In this document: positions 1-8,098 of the stretch, piece by piece
How positions within the stretch are numbered: the first letter of the stretch is position 1
How the letters are laid out: every line of letters begins with the position of its first letter
Source: Thermococcus barophilus MP
GTDB lineage: Archaea > Methanobacteriota_B > Thermococci > Thermococcales > Thermococcaceae
Direction: 5' to 3'
Assembly (NCBI RefSeq): GCF_000151105.2
Contig: NC_014804.1
Span: 682,001 to 746,000, forward strand
Length of the DNA: 64,000 bases
The notes under the pieces: generated by a model
Database searches by the model: none
Seen by the model: only the letters and a program-made list of their open reading frames with translations
What the model was told of the DNA's origin: nothing
Position numbers and translations under genes: made by a program

Positions 1-492
1 ATATCTTAATCCAACCCTGTACTGACTTATATCCCAGTTCTGGCAGAATACACATCTAAAATTGCACCCAGAAAAGAATATGGTGTACGATGGAATTAAT
101 TCAGGCTCCTCTCCAATGTGCAAAAAGTCGCTTGCAATTAATGTATCTTTAACTCGGCAGTAGCCAATACTCTCCTTTCTGTTTACATGGCACTTAATCT
201 CACAGAGCTCACATTTCTCAAGGATTCTGTCTGCTATTAAAGCTTTGAGATCAAGCAAACTTTTCTCAGGGCTCTCGCTTAGATCGTTTTCTCTCAGTTT
301 TTCCATACCTTCTTCATGGATATTCCATAGTTCTTCAAGTGGGTCATCTTTTGAAAAATCAACCTTCACCTGCTTGACATAGAAAAAGTTAGGCTTCTCT
401 TTGCCAGAGAGCACCTCAAAATAATGGGGCATTGCCCTCTTTGCTTTCTCAATTTCCCCGATATCTACTCTGCGGAACCACATATCCATCAT
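1..492 (-). CDS. Radical SAM protein, PflA-activase-like (C-terminus cut off by window edge)
   Basis: The frame is open from an ATG at 490-492 to the window edge, giving 164 residues without the C-terminus. A CxxxCxxC motif (C143, C147, C150), the [4Fe-4S] ligand set of radical SAM enzymes, is followed by the QNW seen in pyruvate-formate-lyase-activase-like proteins. Ahead of it is a second cysteine group (C94, C97, C101 and one near residue 113) of the kind found in archaeal homologues of this family. A TATA-like ATTTTTATAG lies about 25 nt before the ATG, so the mRNA may be leaderless. An ATG at 481-483 is an alternative start. The substrate cannot be read from the sequence. Confidence 0.85.
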   Translation of the reverse strand, partial: MMDMWFRRVDIGEIEKAKRAMPHYFEVLSGKEKPNFFYVKQVKVDFSKDDPLEELWNIHEEGMEKLRENDLSESPEKSLLDLKALIADRILEKCELCEIKCHVNRKESIGYCRVKDTLIASDFLHIGEEPELIPSYTIFFSGCNFRCVFCQNWDISQYRVGLRY

Positions 493-523
493 TAAAAAAT
501 AAGCAAAAACCTATAAAAATATT

Positions 524-724
524 TCAAACTTCCTCAAGCTTCTTCTTAACATCTTCAGTGTATCTCTTTGTTTCCTCTAATACATTCCTAAGGTTGCTGA
601 GTTCAAGTTTGAGCTCACTCAGAGTTTTATTCATCTGATAGAAAGCAAAAACGACAATGACAATGAGGATTAAACCTAAAATTATTGAAATCCATCCACT
701 TGGTGTTCCACCATATGCGGGCAT
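524..724 (-). CDS. Small membrane-anchored coiled-coil protein (66 aa)
   Basis: The protein has one hydrophobic segment at about residues 10-29, followed by a charged helical tail with heptad-like leucines, so it is probably a membrane-anchored coiled coil. Its ribosome-binding site (GGAGG) lies inside the end of the upstream HTH gene, and the start codon follows that gene's stop by a few bases, so the two are translationally linked. It resembles in size and layout the 73-aa protein at 3989-4210, which ends the second related operon. I do not recognise a named family. Confidence 0.75.
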   Translation of the reverse strand: MPAYGGTPSGWISIILGLILIVIVVFAFYQMNKTLSELKLELSNLRNVLEETKRYTEDVKKKLEEV

Positions 725-727
725 CCT

Positions 728-1024
728 TCACTCCTCCTTCAGATTTTTTATAATGTCATTATCTATTACGAACCTAAAAGGTTTTGCCCTGTAGTATTTT
801 TTAGCTCTTGGATCACCGGGTTCAAGCCGGAGCTCACTTTCAACGAGATTCGCTTTTTCAAGTTTTTTCAAATGGAGATACAAGAGTTGTCTTGAAATGT
901 TAAGCTCTTTTGCAAGCTCATAAACATACCACTCCTTTTCACAGAGCATCTTGAGTATTTTGACTCTTATCGGAACACTTAATGCCTCCGCAACCACTGT
1001 CAGTTCTTGTATGCTTCCAACCAT
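728..1024 (-). CDS. Winged-helix (ArsR-like) transcriptional regulator
   Basis: The 98-residue protein has an ArsR-type DNA-binding fold: an N-terminal helix, a recognition helix near residues 45-62 (NISRQLLYLHLKKLE) and a wing containing a lysine/tyrosine-rich strand. I chose the ATG at 1022-1024 because GTGGTGAA directly precedes it; two in-frame GTG codons (to 1033) have no ribosome-binding site. No metal-binding cysteines are visible. It is followed by the 66-aa membrane protein in the same transcription unit. It could control the adjacent secreted-protein operons, but that is only inference from position. Confidence 0.85.
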   Translation of the reverse strand: MVGSIQELTVVAEALSVPIRVKILKMLCEKEWYVYELAKELNISRQLLYLHLKKLEKANLVESELRLEPGDPRAKKYYRAKPFRFVIDNDIIKNLKEE

Positions 1025-1031
1025 TTTCACC

Positions 1032-1085
1032 ACGTAATCTAAATTATTGCATAAGCCAGAATTCCCTTACGTACTATTATAAAAA
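1032..1085 (-). promoter_or_regulatory. Promoter of the HTH gene with inverted ACGTAA / TTACGT half-sites
   Basis: On the minus strand a TATA element (TTTTTATAA, 1077-1085) lies about 55 nt before the HTH start codon. ACGTAA at 1032-1037 and TTACGT at 1067-1072 form a widely spaced inverted repeat on either side of the expected transcription start. Autoregulation by the encoded HTH protein is possible; the half-sites are short, so this is tentative. Confidence 0.4.
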
Positions 1086-1108
1086 GGGAAAATAAAAACT
1101 TTTCGAAA

Positions 1109-1258
1109 TCATTTTTTGGCGATTAGGTAGATCAGTACACCAATTAGTATGAACGGCAGCAGTAGGAAGGCTAACCTAAACAGCAGGAGGAATACTCCAA
1201 AGATTCCAAACCACCACCCCATTCTACCAAACATTGGGCCCCCAAATCCTCTGGGCAT
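1109..1258 (-). CDS. Small membrane protein (49 aa)
   Basis: The protein has a glycine-rich N-terminus followed by a long hydrophobic stretch (about residues 13-46) ending in two lysines, so it is almost entirely a membrane segment or a helical hairpin. I chose the ATG at 1256-1258 because GGTGA lies six bases upstream; an ATG at 1262-1264 immediately abuts the ribosome-binding site. It starts just after the 101-aa gene stops and is probably co-transcribed with it and with the DUF2202 gene. The family is not recognised. Confidence 0.65.
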   Translation of the reverse strand: MPRGFGGPMFGRMGWWFGIFGVFLLLFRLAFLLLPFILIGVLIYLIAKK

Positions 1259-1268
1259 TTTCATCACC

Positions 1269-1574
1269 CTACTCTGGTAGATACAACCAACCAACAATTT
1301 TATCATTATAATCAAGTGTAACCTTAATCCCAAAGGCAGTCTGATATGCACTTCCAATGCTCAGCTCTTCAATTGAGTAATCACCGACAATTTTTCCGAC
1401 ATAGTGACCATAATTATCACTGAGCTTTTGAACAATGCCTCTTGATGTCTGAAATTTCTCAACCTTTGTACTTCTCAAGACATTTAATGCATCTTCCTCA
1501 ACTTCTTCAACGGGAATTTCTTCAATTGGAAATTCCCCGTATTCAACGAAGTGAAACATTTTAACAGCTTCCAT
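1269..1574 (-). CDS. Protein with a domain shared with the secreted protein at 5018-5482 (101 aa)
   Basis: I chose the ATG at 1572-1574 because GGAGGGTGA lies immediately upstream. The last 60 residues align with the C-terminal half of the secreted protein encoded at 5018-5482: both contain SRG/PRG, then VQKL, then the block Y-x-GKIVGDY, then S-x-AYxT-x-x-GIKV and a final D-x-x-IVG. This copy has no signal peptide and carries an acidic N-terminal part. It lies between the DUF2202 gene and a small membrane protein gene, with short spacing, in what looks like one operon. Function unknown; the shared domain suggests that it works with the extracellular partners. Confidence 0.75.
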   Translation of the reverse strand: MEAVKMFHFVEYGEFPIEEIPVEEVEEDALNVLRSTKVEKFQTSRGIVQKLSDNYGHYVGKIVGDYSIEELSIGSAYQTAFGIKVTLDYNDKIVGWLYLPE

Positions 1575-1630
1575 ATTTTCACCCTCCACAATGCTTAACC
1601 ACAAAATGGAAATATGGAAAAAGAAAGAGT

Positions 1631-2344
1631 TCACCATCTTCCTCCTCTAAATCCTCTCATACTTCTACCTTTATCATCCATTCCAGTGTTCATAGGGCTC
1701 GAGATTATCTCATTGTACTCATCCTCGCTGATTACTTGGGGTTCATATGTTATACCATAGTTCTGAAGCACGCTTGTGAATGCTCTCAAATGATTTTCTG
1801 AACCCGCCATGAGGTTTTCATATACCTGGATTATGTCGGCATTGTCAGTCTTTGCAATCCACTCCTCCAGATCCTTGATATCTGTCTCCTCAATAAGTGC
1901 CCCAACTTTGAGTGCATCTTCAACGCTTTGGCTTCCCATTGCTATAAGCTGGTCATATAAAGCCTGAAGCTCTGGGTTTGTGAATACTCCAACTTCATCA
2001 ACTGCTGGATCCTCAATGCCGTACTTTTCGAGTAAGCTTAACACTGCATCCATGTGCATCTGCTCACTGCTTGCTATGTTCTGGAATATCTGCAAACCGT
2101 ACATTTCATAGAGTGTTAAATAGACATCCCTCGCAAGCTTTTCCTCTTCCCTCATCCAGAGCAATCCATCAATCTCTTCCTGTGTGAGTGTGTCGTTTCC
2201 ATAGATTGCAACGTATGGTCTATCCCATGTTGTGTTGCTCCCTCTGTCCCATGTATCTGCCCACCATGGCATTGCTGCTACACTGCCGAATATAATACCA
2301 AACATGAGACCCAACAGCCCTAAACTTAATATCTTCTTCCTCAT
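1631..2344 (-). CDS. Secreted DUF2202 (ferritin-like) protein
   Basis: This is a 237-residue protein with an N-terminal signal peptide (positive RKK, hydrophobic core, AxA-type site near residue 25). The mature part matches the DUF2202 family, a predicted four-helix ferritin-like fold. Two helix motifs stand out: EEEKLARDVY near residue 75 and, later, SENHLRAF; the acidic and histidine residues in them are candidate di-metal ligands. The ATG at 2342-2344 is preceded by GGAGGAGGT. The signal peptide and the whole promoter are nearly the same as those of the gene at 5018-5482. It probably heads an operon with the 101-aa and 49-aa genes. Metal storage or redox protection at the cell surface is a guess. 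Confidence 0.85.
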   Translation of the reverse strand: MRKKILSLGLLGLMFGIIFGSVAAMPWWADTWDRGSNTTWDRPYVAIYGNDTLTQEEIDGLLWMREEEKLARDVYLTLYEMYGLQIFQNIASSEQMHMDAVLSLLEKYGIEDPAVDEVGVFTNPELQALYDQLIAMGSQSVEDALKVGALIEETDIKDLEEWIAKTDNADIIQVYENLMAGSENHLRAFTSVLQNYGITYEPQVISEDEYNEIISSPMNTGMDDKGRSMRGFRGGRW

Positions 2345-2359
2345 GTTCTTGACCTCCTC

Positions 2360-2410
2360 CATATGTAACTTCATTATTACATATGTAGCTGAACTTTATA
2401 AAGTTTTCGG
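2360..2410 (-). promoter_or_regulatory. Promoter/operator, copy 1 of a 51-bp repeat (CATATGTAA inverted repeat)
   Basis: On the minus strand a TATA box (TTTATAAAG within 2394-2404) is followed by an inverted repeat, CATATGTAA at 2360-2368 and TTACATATG at 2377-2385, lying where transcription should start. The whole block matches 5498-5548 at 50 of 51 positions. Its location between TATA box and start codon suggests a repressor operator controlling both operons. Confidence 0.7.
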
Positions 2411-2590
2411 TGCAAGTTAATGCCTCTGGATAAAATCAGCGTTCTTGAAGATAATCAGGTTGCAATATCCTGAAGGATATACAAAAAAGCAGAACCTCTC
2501 AATCTACTTTGCTCTTTCTAATTTTAGCAGCTTATTTAAGCATCATGATTTAATCTGCTAATAACTAAGCTGAAAAATATAAAACTGGAT

Positions 2591-3763
2591 TCAGGGCTGT
2601 TCTCTTCTTCTAACGGGCATATGCACTTTTCCTTTTATGATACCTCTGCCAGCTAAATAGCAAGTTCTCAGTTCTTCCCTAAGCTTTATCATAAGCTCCT
2701 GGGCAGTGTCATAATCACCGTTTCTTACAGCTGCTTTTATTGCCTCCATCAGTTGCAACGCCGCTGTTACATTGACCCCCAATCTTTCCATGACCATGAG
2801 CTGAGCTTCGACTCTTATGATTTCCCTCTGTAGCTTCATCTTAATGTCGCTCATTATCATTTTTCTAATATCTTCACCGGCAAATCTGATGACAACCTCT
2901 GCTTTGGATTTTGCGGCTATTGCAAGACCATATGCCAGTCCATACTTTCCACTGCTGTATGCATCTTTTGCATCCTCAAGTTGCTTTTCTGCTATTCTTA
3001 AGAGAGTTTTAAGGGCAGGATTTGTTGCATTCTCAGCGAGCTCTTTTGCTGTGTTCACTTTTTCCTCAGCTATTTGTATTGCCTCAAGGGCCCTCTCAGC
3101 AGTTATGTTGAGATGGAGCTCTGTGCAGTTGCATTCCTGCTTTCTAAGCTGTTTCATAATGTGAAGCATTGTTTGATTCATGGCAGGGGTTCCGATTATT
3201 GTGAAGTTGCCTGCCCTGACGTGCAGCCGCTCCATAATTTTTGTAATGTTCGTGGTTTGGTTCACCAGCACTATCATTGCCCTCTCACGGATTGCGAGCT
3301 GCAGTGCCTTTTCAATTCCTGCCAAGTCGGTACCTGCCACAAGGACAACTCTGTTCTGCAGCTGAAGCTGAAACCTCACTGTGGCATTTTTTATTACCGC
3401 CAAATCCGTTTCATACCTGTTCTGTCCCCACCATCTTTCAACGTTAATGCCTAAATTCTGCAGATCTTCAACGTATTCCTCCGGAACTGCCACTGGTCCC
3501 CCAATAATAATGACCTCATCTGGGGCATAGCTGATTATCTCCGCAGTTACATTGGGATTGTAGATTCCCCAAGGAGTCTTAACTATTACAACATTCACGT
3601 TTACCGTTATATTCGCAATATAATCCGCCAATGCACAGTCTGCCTCATTGTCACTCACTAAAATGACTACTGTGGTTTCTGACGCATTTACAGGCGTAAA
3701 TGTCAATGGGAGACCTAAGATTATCATGCCAAACACCACTGACAGCATTTTTTTCCACATCAT
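2591..3763 (-). CDS. Secreted protein with cell-wall-binding repeat 2 domain and helical C-terminal half
   Basis: The 390-residue protein starts with a signal peptide (about residues 1-27). Residues 28-200 resemble the cell-wall-binding repeat 2 family: an IIIGGPVAV segment is followed by a WGQNRYETD segment, close to the family's GG..aV and RyeT signatures. Residues 210-375 are predicted helical and charged, rich in Ala, Glu and Lys. There are about ten N-x-S/T sequons, consistent with an N-glycosylated surface protein. The start (ATG ATG at 3758-3763) has a GGAGGTGG site, and an upstream CTTAAATATA is the likely TATA box. It stands alone, with no close neighbour upstream. An S-layer-associated role is plausible. 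Confidence 0.85.
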   Translation of the reverse strand: MMWKKMLSVVFGMIILGLPLTFTPVNASETTVVILVSDNEADCALADYIANITVNVNVVIVKTPWGIYNPNVTAEIISYAPDEVIIIGGPVAVPEEYVEDLQNLGINVERWWGQNRYETDLAVIKNATVRFQLQLQNRVVLVAGTDLAGIEKALQLAIRERAMIVLVNQTTNITKIMERLHVRAGNFTIIGTPAMNQTMLHIMKQLRKQECNCTELHLNITAERALEAIQIAEEKVNTAKELAENATNPALKTLLRIAEKQLEDAKDAYSSGKYGLAYGLAIAAKSKAEVVIRFAGEDIRKMIMSDIKMKLQREIIRVEAQLMVMERLGVNVTAALQLMEAIKAAVRNGDYDTAQELMIKLREELRTCYLAGRGIIKGKVHMPVRRREQP

Positions 3764-3988
3764 TCTCCACCACCTCCATTATTTTTAATAAACAAGATAT
3801 ATTTAAGCTTTTTTCACGAAATCGTCACTTATTGTTTCTGTTTGTTCAATTTGAGCCCAGTATTTTGTCCAATTCCTTGTTGATTGTTAAATAACGTTTG
3901 CAATCGTTTATCTATGTTTAAAACCACATCAAAAGTCAATTTAAAGACATCAAAAGAACATTAAAGAAGTCAGAAACAGTTAAGAACT

Positions 3989-4210
3989 TTAAACTTCTTG
4001 AAGGACTTCATTGATGTGTTTGCTCTGATCCCTTAACTGCTGTGCCACTGAATTAGTCTGCTTGACCTCTTCAAGGAGTGCATCCAAGGATCTCTTCAGC
4101 ATATACAGTGAAGATGCAACCACAATGACCAAGACTGCCCAAAAGCCAATTATCAAATAATCTATCCTTGTCATTTCAGGATAAAAGGAGGGAAAATATG
4201 GCCCAGGCAT
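3989..4210 (-). CDS. Small membrane-anchored coiled-coil protein (73 aa)
   Basis: An N-terminal PGPYFPSFYP stretch precedes a membrane helix (about residues 18-38) and a polar coiled-coil-like tail. Its GGGGGAGGTTGA ribosome-binding site overlaps the end of the DUF4405 gene, whose stop codon abuts this start. It is similar in size and layout to the protein at 524-724. It ends the operon that begins at 5482. Confidence 0.75.
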   Translation of the reverse strand: MPGPYFPSFYPEMTRIDYLIIGFWAVLVIVVASSLYMLKRSLDALLEEVKQTNSVAQQLRDQSKHINEVLQEV

Positions 4211-4855
4211 TCAACCTCCCCCCTGTTTTGCTTTTGCTATGGCTTCAGCTAAGATTTCCTTAAACTGCTCTCTGTCCAACTCATTGTTAACCTCTACCAT
4301 CTCAAGCAGCTGATCAGGCTGTGCTTCAATATTATAGTCTGCCTTTAAGATTTCAACGAGTTTTTGGGGATCGACATCATACATCTCAGCAAGTTGCTCT
4401 AATGTCAAACTCTTCAGCATAGAGCCCGTTATCTCTATTGTTGTGTTATCAACCGTTACCGATATCCCTTCAGATGATGTAGTCTCAGATGTAGTTTCTT
4501 CCTCGGCAGTTAATGCGGCAAATGCAAAATATCCACCAACAAGTACTAAGCTAATTAAGATTAGACTTCCAGCCACTTTAACCCTACTTTTCTTAAATGC
4601 AGATTTAAGCATGACAACCATGCTGTTGAATCCGATTATTAAATGAACTGCCACTAAACCAATCATGACAAATCCCAGATATGTATGTACTGTTTCCCAA
4701 GTGTCCTTAGTTACACCCAAGAACGTCCATCCAATGGCGTCTGCTATTCTGCCTGACGGGGCTTGATAAAGCGCAATTCCAGATACCGCTATGAGTATAA
4801 ACACTACTGTTAAAACTAAGTCAACTGCTCCTCTTAACCACGCTGGTGCCTTCAT
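4211..4855 (-). CDS. DUF4405-type membrane protein, possible heme b binder
   Basis: Residues 8-30, 55-76 and 95-115 are hydrophobic segments, followed by an acidic, probably external domain of about 95 residues. The first part resembles DUF4405, a cytochrome b-like family. H57 and H71 lie 14 residues apart on the second helix, a spacing used for heme b ligation, but a single pair in a small protein is weak evidence. The C-terminal domain contains repeated EQLAEMY/DQLLEMV-like motifs. I preferred the ATG at 4853-4855, five bases after GGTGA; the ATG at 4859-4861 is an alternative. The gene overlaps or abuts its neighbours on both sides. Confidence 0.75.
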   Translation of the reverse strand: MKAPAWLRGAVDLVLTVVFILIAVSGIALYQAPSGRIADAIGWTFLGVTKDTWETVHTYLGFVMIGLVAVHLIIGFNSMVVMLKSAFKKSRVKVAGSLILISLVLVGGYFAFAALTAEEETTSETTSSEGISVTVDNTTIEITGSMLKSLTLEQLAEMYDVDPQKLVEILKADYNIEAQPDQLLEMVEVNNELDREQFKEILAEAIAKAKQGGG

Positions 4856-4860
4856 TTCCA

Positions 4861-4983
4861 TCACCCACAATCCTTTTTAGTGCATTCTTCTTTTTGAGCC
4901 GTTACATGTACGGGGGTAGCATTTTCTTTCTTCTCAATGATTAAGGATGATAACAAAATTTCGAGTTTTTTCAGCAACTCCAC
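4861..4983 (-). CDS. Small protein with C-terminal cysteine pair (40 aa)
   Basis: This frame has a GTG start (4981-4983) six bases after a strong GGAGGTG site, runs 40 codons, and its TGA overlaps the ATG at 4859-4861 of the DUF4405 gene. The product begins with an amphipathic leucine-rich helix (VELLKKLEILLSSLIIEKK) and ends in ECTKKDCG. The tight packing between the secreted-protein gene and the DUF4405 gene, plus the good ribosome-binding site, argue that it is real. No family is recognised. The two cysteines, five residues apart, could bind a metal or form a disulfide. Confidence 0.55.
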   Translation of the reverse strand: MELLKKLEILLSSLIIEKKENATPVHVTAQKEECTKKDCG

Positions 4984-5017
4984 AAAGCCCACCTCCAAAA
5001 ATAAAAAAGAAGGGAAA

Positions 5018-5482
5018 TCATTTCATAAGGAAGAATCCCACAATGTTTCCATCGTAGCTCAAGAAGACTTTTATTCCGTTCTGAGTCTCATATGCTTTGT
5101 ACACTTCAAGTGAGCTGAGGTCGTAGTCACCAACTATCTTTCCAATGTATTCTCCATCAAGCACTAACTTTTGCACTGTAATTCCTCTTGGAGTTGTGAA
5201 CCCCTCAATGGTGACACCGCTTAAATATTCTTGTATCTGCTGCTCATCAACATTGGCTTCTCCAAGGTACTGCCCTTTAATTCCAAGCCCCATAAACTGA
5301 GGAGTTCCCTTTCCATGCTCACCATTTTGACCATGCATGTATCTTGCTTTGACAAAGTTTTCACATGGACATTCTGTTGTGTTTGCTGTTTCTGAAGGGG
5401 CACCCTGGTATGCTGCAGCTGCTCCAAATACCAAACCAACCACTAAAGCCAACAACCCAACGCCCAATATTTTCTTTCTCAT
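5018..5482 (-). CDS. Secreted protein sharing signal peptide, promoter and domain with the DUF2202 operon
   Basis: The 154-residue protein has a signal peptide (residues 1-23) nearly matching that of the DUF2202 protein (both begin MRKKIL). A short linker with a CPC motif (residues 38-42) follows, then a C-terminal domain of about 70 residues that aligns with the 101-aa protein at 1269-1574 (VQKL, GKIVGDY, GIKV blocks). The ATG is preceded by GAGGTGATT. It is the first gene of an operon with the 40-aa protein, the DUF4405 protein and the 73-aa membrane protein. The CPC pair suggests a redox or metal role outside the cell, which is unproven. Confidence 0.8.
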   Translation of the reverse strand: MRKKILGVGLLALVVGLVFGAAAAYQGAPSETANTTECPCENFVKARYMHGQNGEHGKGTPQFMGLGIKGQYLGEANVDEQQIQEYLSGVTIEGFTTPRGITVQKLVLDGEYIGKIVGDYDLSSLEVYKAYETQNGIKVFLSYDGNIVGFFLMK

Positions 5483-5497
5483 GTTGAATCACCTCTC

Positions 5498-5548
5498 CAT
5501 ATGTAACTTCATTATTACATATGTAGCTAAACTTTATAAAGTTTTCGG
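5498..5548 (-). promoter_or_regulatory. Promoter/operator, copy 2 of the 51-bp repeat
   Basis: The block matches 2360-2410 with one difference. TATA element TTTATAAAG lies around 5532-5541 (minus strand reading). The inverted repeat CATATGTAA (5498-5506) and TTACATATG (5515-5523) sits between it and the start codon at 5482. Confidence 0.7.
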
Positions 5549-5773
5549 TTCGAAAAAGAGAGCGCTGGATGTTCGAAATTAGCCATCAATGATCGCAAAC
5601 AATTCATGTTGTACCGTTTATTACGGAGAAGCTTCGAAAAAATTTGCTAAACAGAAAAATTTATTTGAATAAGGATCGTTAAATATTTATATTTTCTCAA
5701 GATGGAGCAGTTAAAGGTTTTTGTGAACTCAAAACTTTTATAGAATTTCACCATTATGAAATACGGTGGTTCT

Positions 5774-7636
5774 ATGAAAGGTTGGTGGGGAAGAATTTTA
5801 AGAGTCGATTTAACAAACAACAAAGTCAAAGTGCAGGAATATTCTCCAGAAATTGCTCAACTCTTCATCGGTGGAAGGGGATTGGCAGCAAAGATTCTCT
5901 GGGATGAAGTCAAGGGAGTTGATCCTCTTAGCCCAGAAAACAAGCTTGTCATAGCTGCTGGACCATTTAACGGCCTTCCAACGCCAAGCGGAGGAAAATT
6001 GGTTGTTGCAGCTAAGAGTCCACTTACTGGGGGATATGGGGACGGAAACATAGGAACAATGGCAACTGTGCATCTTAGAAAGGCTGGTTATGATGCCATT
6101 GTTATTGAAGGAAAAGCCAAAAAGCCCGTGTATCTTTACGTTGAAGATGATAATGTAAGTATTCTCAGTGCTGAAGGATTGTGGGGTCTTGACACCTTTA
6201 AGACAGAAGAAGAGCTGAAGAAGATCCACGGCAAGAATGTGGGCATATTAAGCATTGGACCGGGTGGCGAGAATTTAGTGAAATATGCAGTTATAATGTC
6301 ACAAGAAGGAAGAGCTGGAGGAAGACCCGGTATTGGTGCAGTAATGGGAAGCAAGAAGCTCAAGGCTGTTGTAATTAAAGGAACAAAGGAAATTCCAGTG
6401 GCAGATAAAGAAGAGTTAAGAAAACTAAGCAAAGAGGCTTATGATGAGATATTGAGCAAGCCAACCTATGAGTTCTGGCACCGTCAGGGAACGATGGCAG
6501 CTGTAGAATGGACAAATGAAAACTCAGCACTTCCAACATACAACTTCCAAGACGGTTCATTCAAGTTTGCAAGATCAATTGATGGTTACACCCTGGAGGG
6601 CATGAAGGTCAAGCAGCGTGGCTGTCCTTACTGTAACATGCCCTGTGGAAACGTTGTTCTTGACGCCGAGGGCTTGGAGAGCGAGCTCGATTATGAAAAT
6701 GTAGCATTGTTGGGCTCAAACCTTGGGATTGGACAGCTCAACAAGGTTGCAGTTTTGAACAGACTCGCCGACATGTACGGTCTTGACACAATATCTTTGG
6801 GTGGCTCAATAGCGTTTGTCATGGAAGCTGTTGAGAAAGGACTTCTCAAAGAAGGCCCAACATTCGGAGACTACAAGGGAGCAAAAGAACTTGTCAAAGA
6901 GATTGCATTCAGGAGTAGCGAGCTTGGAAACTTCGCCGCTGAAGGTGTAATGAGAATGGCTCAAAAAGTGGAAGGAGGAGAAAACTTTGCAATGCACGTT
7001 AAAGGATTGGAAGTAAGCGGTTACAACAGTTATATCTATCCCGCAATGGCACTTGCATTTGCAACATCATCAATCGGTGCCCACCACAAGGAAGCATGGG
7101 TTATTGCTTGGGAAATCGGTACAGCACCAATTGAAGGAGAGCAGGCAAAGAAGGTTGAGTACAAGATTACATATAGCCCAGAAAAGGCTGCAAAGGTTAT
7201 TGAGCTGCAGAGATACAGAGGTGGACTGTTCGAGATGCTCTCTGCATGTAGGTTGCCATGGATTGAGGTTGGGCTAAGCATTGACTATTATCCAAAGCTC
7301 CTGAAGGCAATAACTGGAGTCACATACACATGGGACGACCTCTTTGCAGCAGCTGACAGGCTATATGCATTGATTAGAGCTTACTGGGTTAGAGAGTTCA
7401 ACGGAAACTGGAGCAGAAGGATGGACTACCCACCAAAGAGATGGTTCATTGAGGGACTTAAGAGCGGACCATACAAGGGCAAGCACCTTGAGGAGGACAA
7501 GTACGACAAGCTGCTCAGTGAATACTACAAGATGCGCGGCTGGGACGAGAGAGGAATTCCAACTAAGGAAACACTCCAGAAGCTCAAGCTTGACTTCGTC
7601 ATTCCGGAGCTTGAGAAGGTTACGGAGCTTCATTAA
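5774..7636 (+). CDS. for: Formaldehyde:ferredoxin oxidoreductase (tungsten enzyme, AOR family)
   Basis: The 620-residue protein matches the length and sequence of Pyrococcus furiosus FOR as I remember it. It oxidises short aldehydes to acids and reduces ferredoxin, using a tungsten bispterin and one [4Fe-4S] cluster. Cysteines C284, C287 and C291 ([10 protein letters not shown]) plus the later SACRLPW cysteine are the cluster ligands. The N-terminal [11 protein letters not shown] and the GGRG, GPGGEN and GRAGGRPG stretches are typical of the family. I chose the ATG at 5774 because GGTGG lies four bases upstream; an earlier in-frame ATG at 5756 lacks a site. A TATA element (CTTTTATAG) lies about 40 nt upstream. 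The following MoaD-like gene fits a pterin-cofactor context. Confidence 0.95.
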   Translation: MKGWWGRILRVDLTNNKVKVQEYSPEIAQLFIGGRGLAAKILWDEVKGVDPLSPENKLVIAAGPFNGLPTPSGGKLVVAAKSPLTGGYGDGNIGTMATVHLRKAGYDAIVIEGKAKKPVYLYVEDDNVSILSAEGLWGLDTFKTEEELKKIHGKNVGILSIGPGGENLVKYAVIMSQEGRAGGRPGIGAVMGSKKLKAVVIKGTKEIPVADKEELRKLSKEAYDEILSKPTYEFWHRQGTMAAVEWTNENSALPTYNFQDGSFKFARSIDGYTLEGMKVKQRGCPYCNMPCGNVVLDAEGLESELDYENVALLGSNLGIGQLNKVAVLNRLADMYGLDTISLGGSIAFVMEAVEKGLLKEGPTFGDYKGAKELVKEIAFRSSELGNFAAEGVMRMAQKVEGGENFAMHVKGLEVSGYNSYIYPAMALAFATSSIGAHHKEAWVIAWEIGTAPIEGEQAKKVEYKITYSPEKAAKVIELQRYRGGLFEMLSACRLPWIEVGLSIDYYPKLLKAITGVTYTWDDLFAAADRLYALIRAYWVREFNGNWSRRMDYPPKRWFIEGLKSGPYKGKHLEEDKYDKLLSEYYKMRGWDERGIPTKETLQKLKLDFVIPELEKVTELH

Positions 7637-7695
7637 TCTTCTCTTTTTGAAAACTTTTTATTTGCCTGTTGAAGATGTTCCTATAGGTGATACTC

Positions 7696-7926
7696 ATGAT
7701 AAGAATTAAACTCATGGGTGCTTTGGCTCATTTAGCTGGATCAAGAGAGATTTATATTGAAGTTGATAAACCGAAAACAGTGGATGAGATATTAAAGGAG
7801 ATCGTCAAGGGTTACGACAGATTACATGACAAGATAATTATGGTTAACGGAAAAGTGGCGAGAGGAGACGTTATTGTGAAAGATGGGGATGAAATAAAGG
7901 TAATGCCAGTGTTGAGTGGTGGGTAA
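7696..7926 (+). CDS. MoaD/ThiS-family sulfur carrier protein
   Basis: The 76-residue ubiquitin-like fold protein ends in GG, the C-terminus that is adenylated and thiocarboxylated in MoaD/ThiS carriers. The VMPVLSGG tail is typical. MoaD supplies the dithiolene sulfurs of molybdopterin or tungstopterin, which FOR, encoded 60 nt upstream, requires. The ATG at 7696 follows GGTGAT; a GTG at 7687 lies inside that ribosome-binding site. A T-rich stretch between FOR and this gene may allow partial termination. Confidence 0.9.
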   Translation: MIRIKLMGALAHLAGSREIYIEVDKPKTVDEILKEIVKGYDRLHDKIIMVNGKVARGDVIVKDGDEIKVMPVLSGG

Positions 7927-7927
7927 A

Positions 7928-8098
7928 GTGGATGAGAAGCTAAAAGCTTGCAAAAACTGTCGGTGGTTTGGTCCGATTGATTCTTACTTCCTAACACAGG
8001 GGATATGCCGAAAGCACATGAAAACAACCCACATGAACGCTATCTGTGATGACTGGGAGCCGTTATGGGGCAATAAAAATGAAGATAGCAGGGGTTGA
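7928..8098 (+). CDS. Small cysteine-rich protein of the FOR operon (56 aa)
   Basis: It starts with GTG one base after the moaD-like stop, with GGTGG inside the end of that gene. Four cysteines (CKNC near residues 8-11, then two single ones near 27 and 40) and several histidines and tryptophans suggest a small metal- or Fe-S-binding domain. Its last bases overlap the next gene by 20 nt. Position in the operon suggests a role linked to FOR, but the family is not recognised. Confidence 0.7.
   Translation: MDEKLKACKNCRWFGPIDSYFLTQGICRKHMKTTHMNAICDDWEPLWGNKNEDSRG

Noticed and set aside
2465-2480. Palindrome ATATCCT-GA-AGGATAT upstream of the DUF2202 promoter
   Set aside because: It is not present before the second, otherwise identical promoter and lies far upstream of the TATA box; chance is likely in AT-rich DNA.
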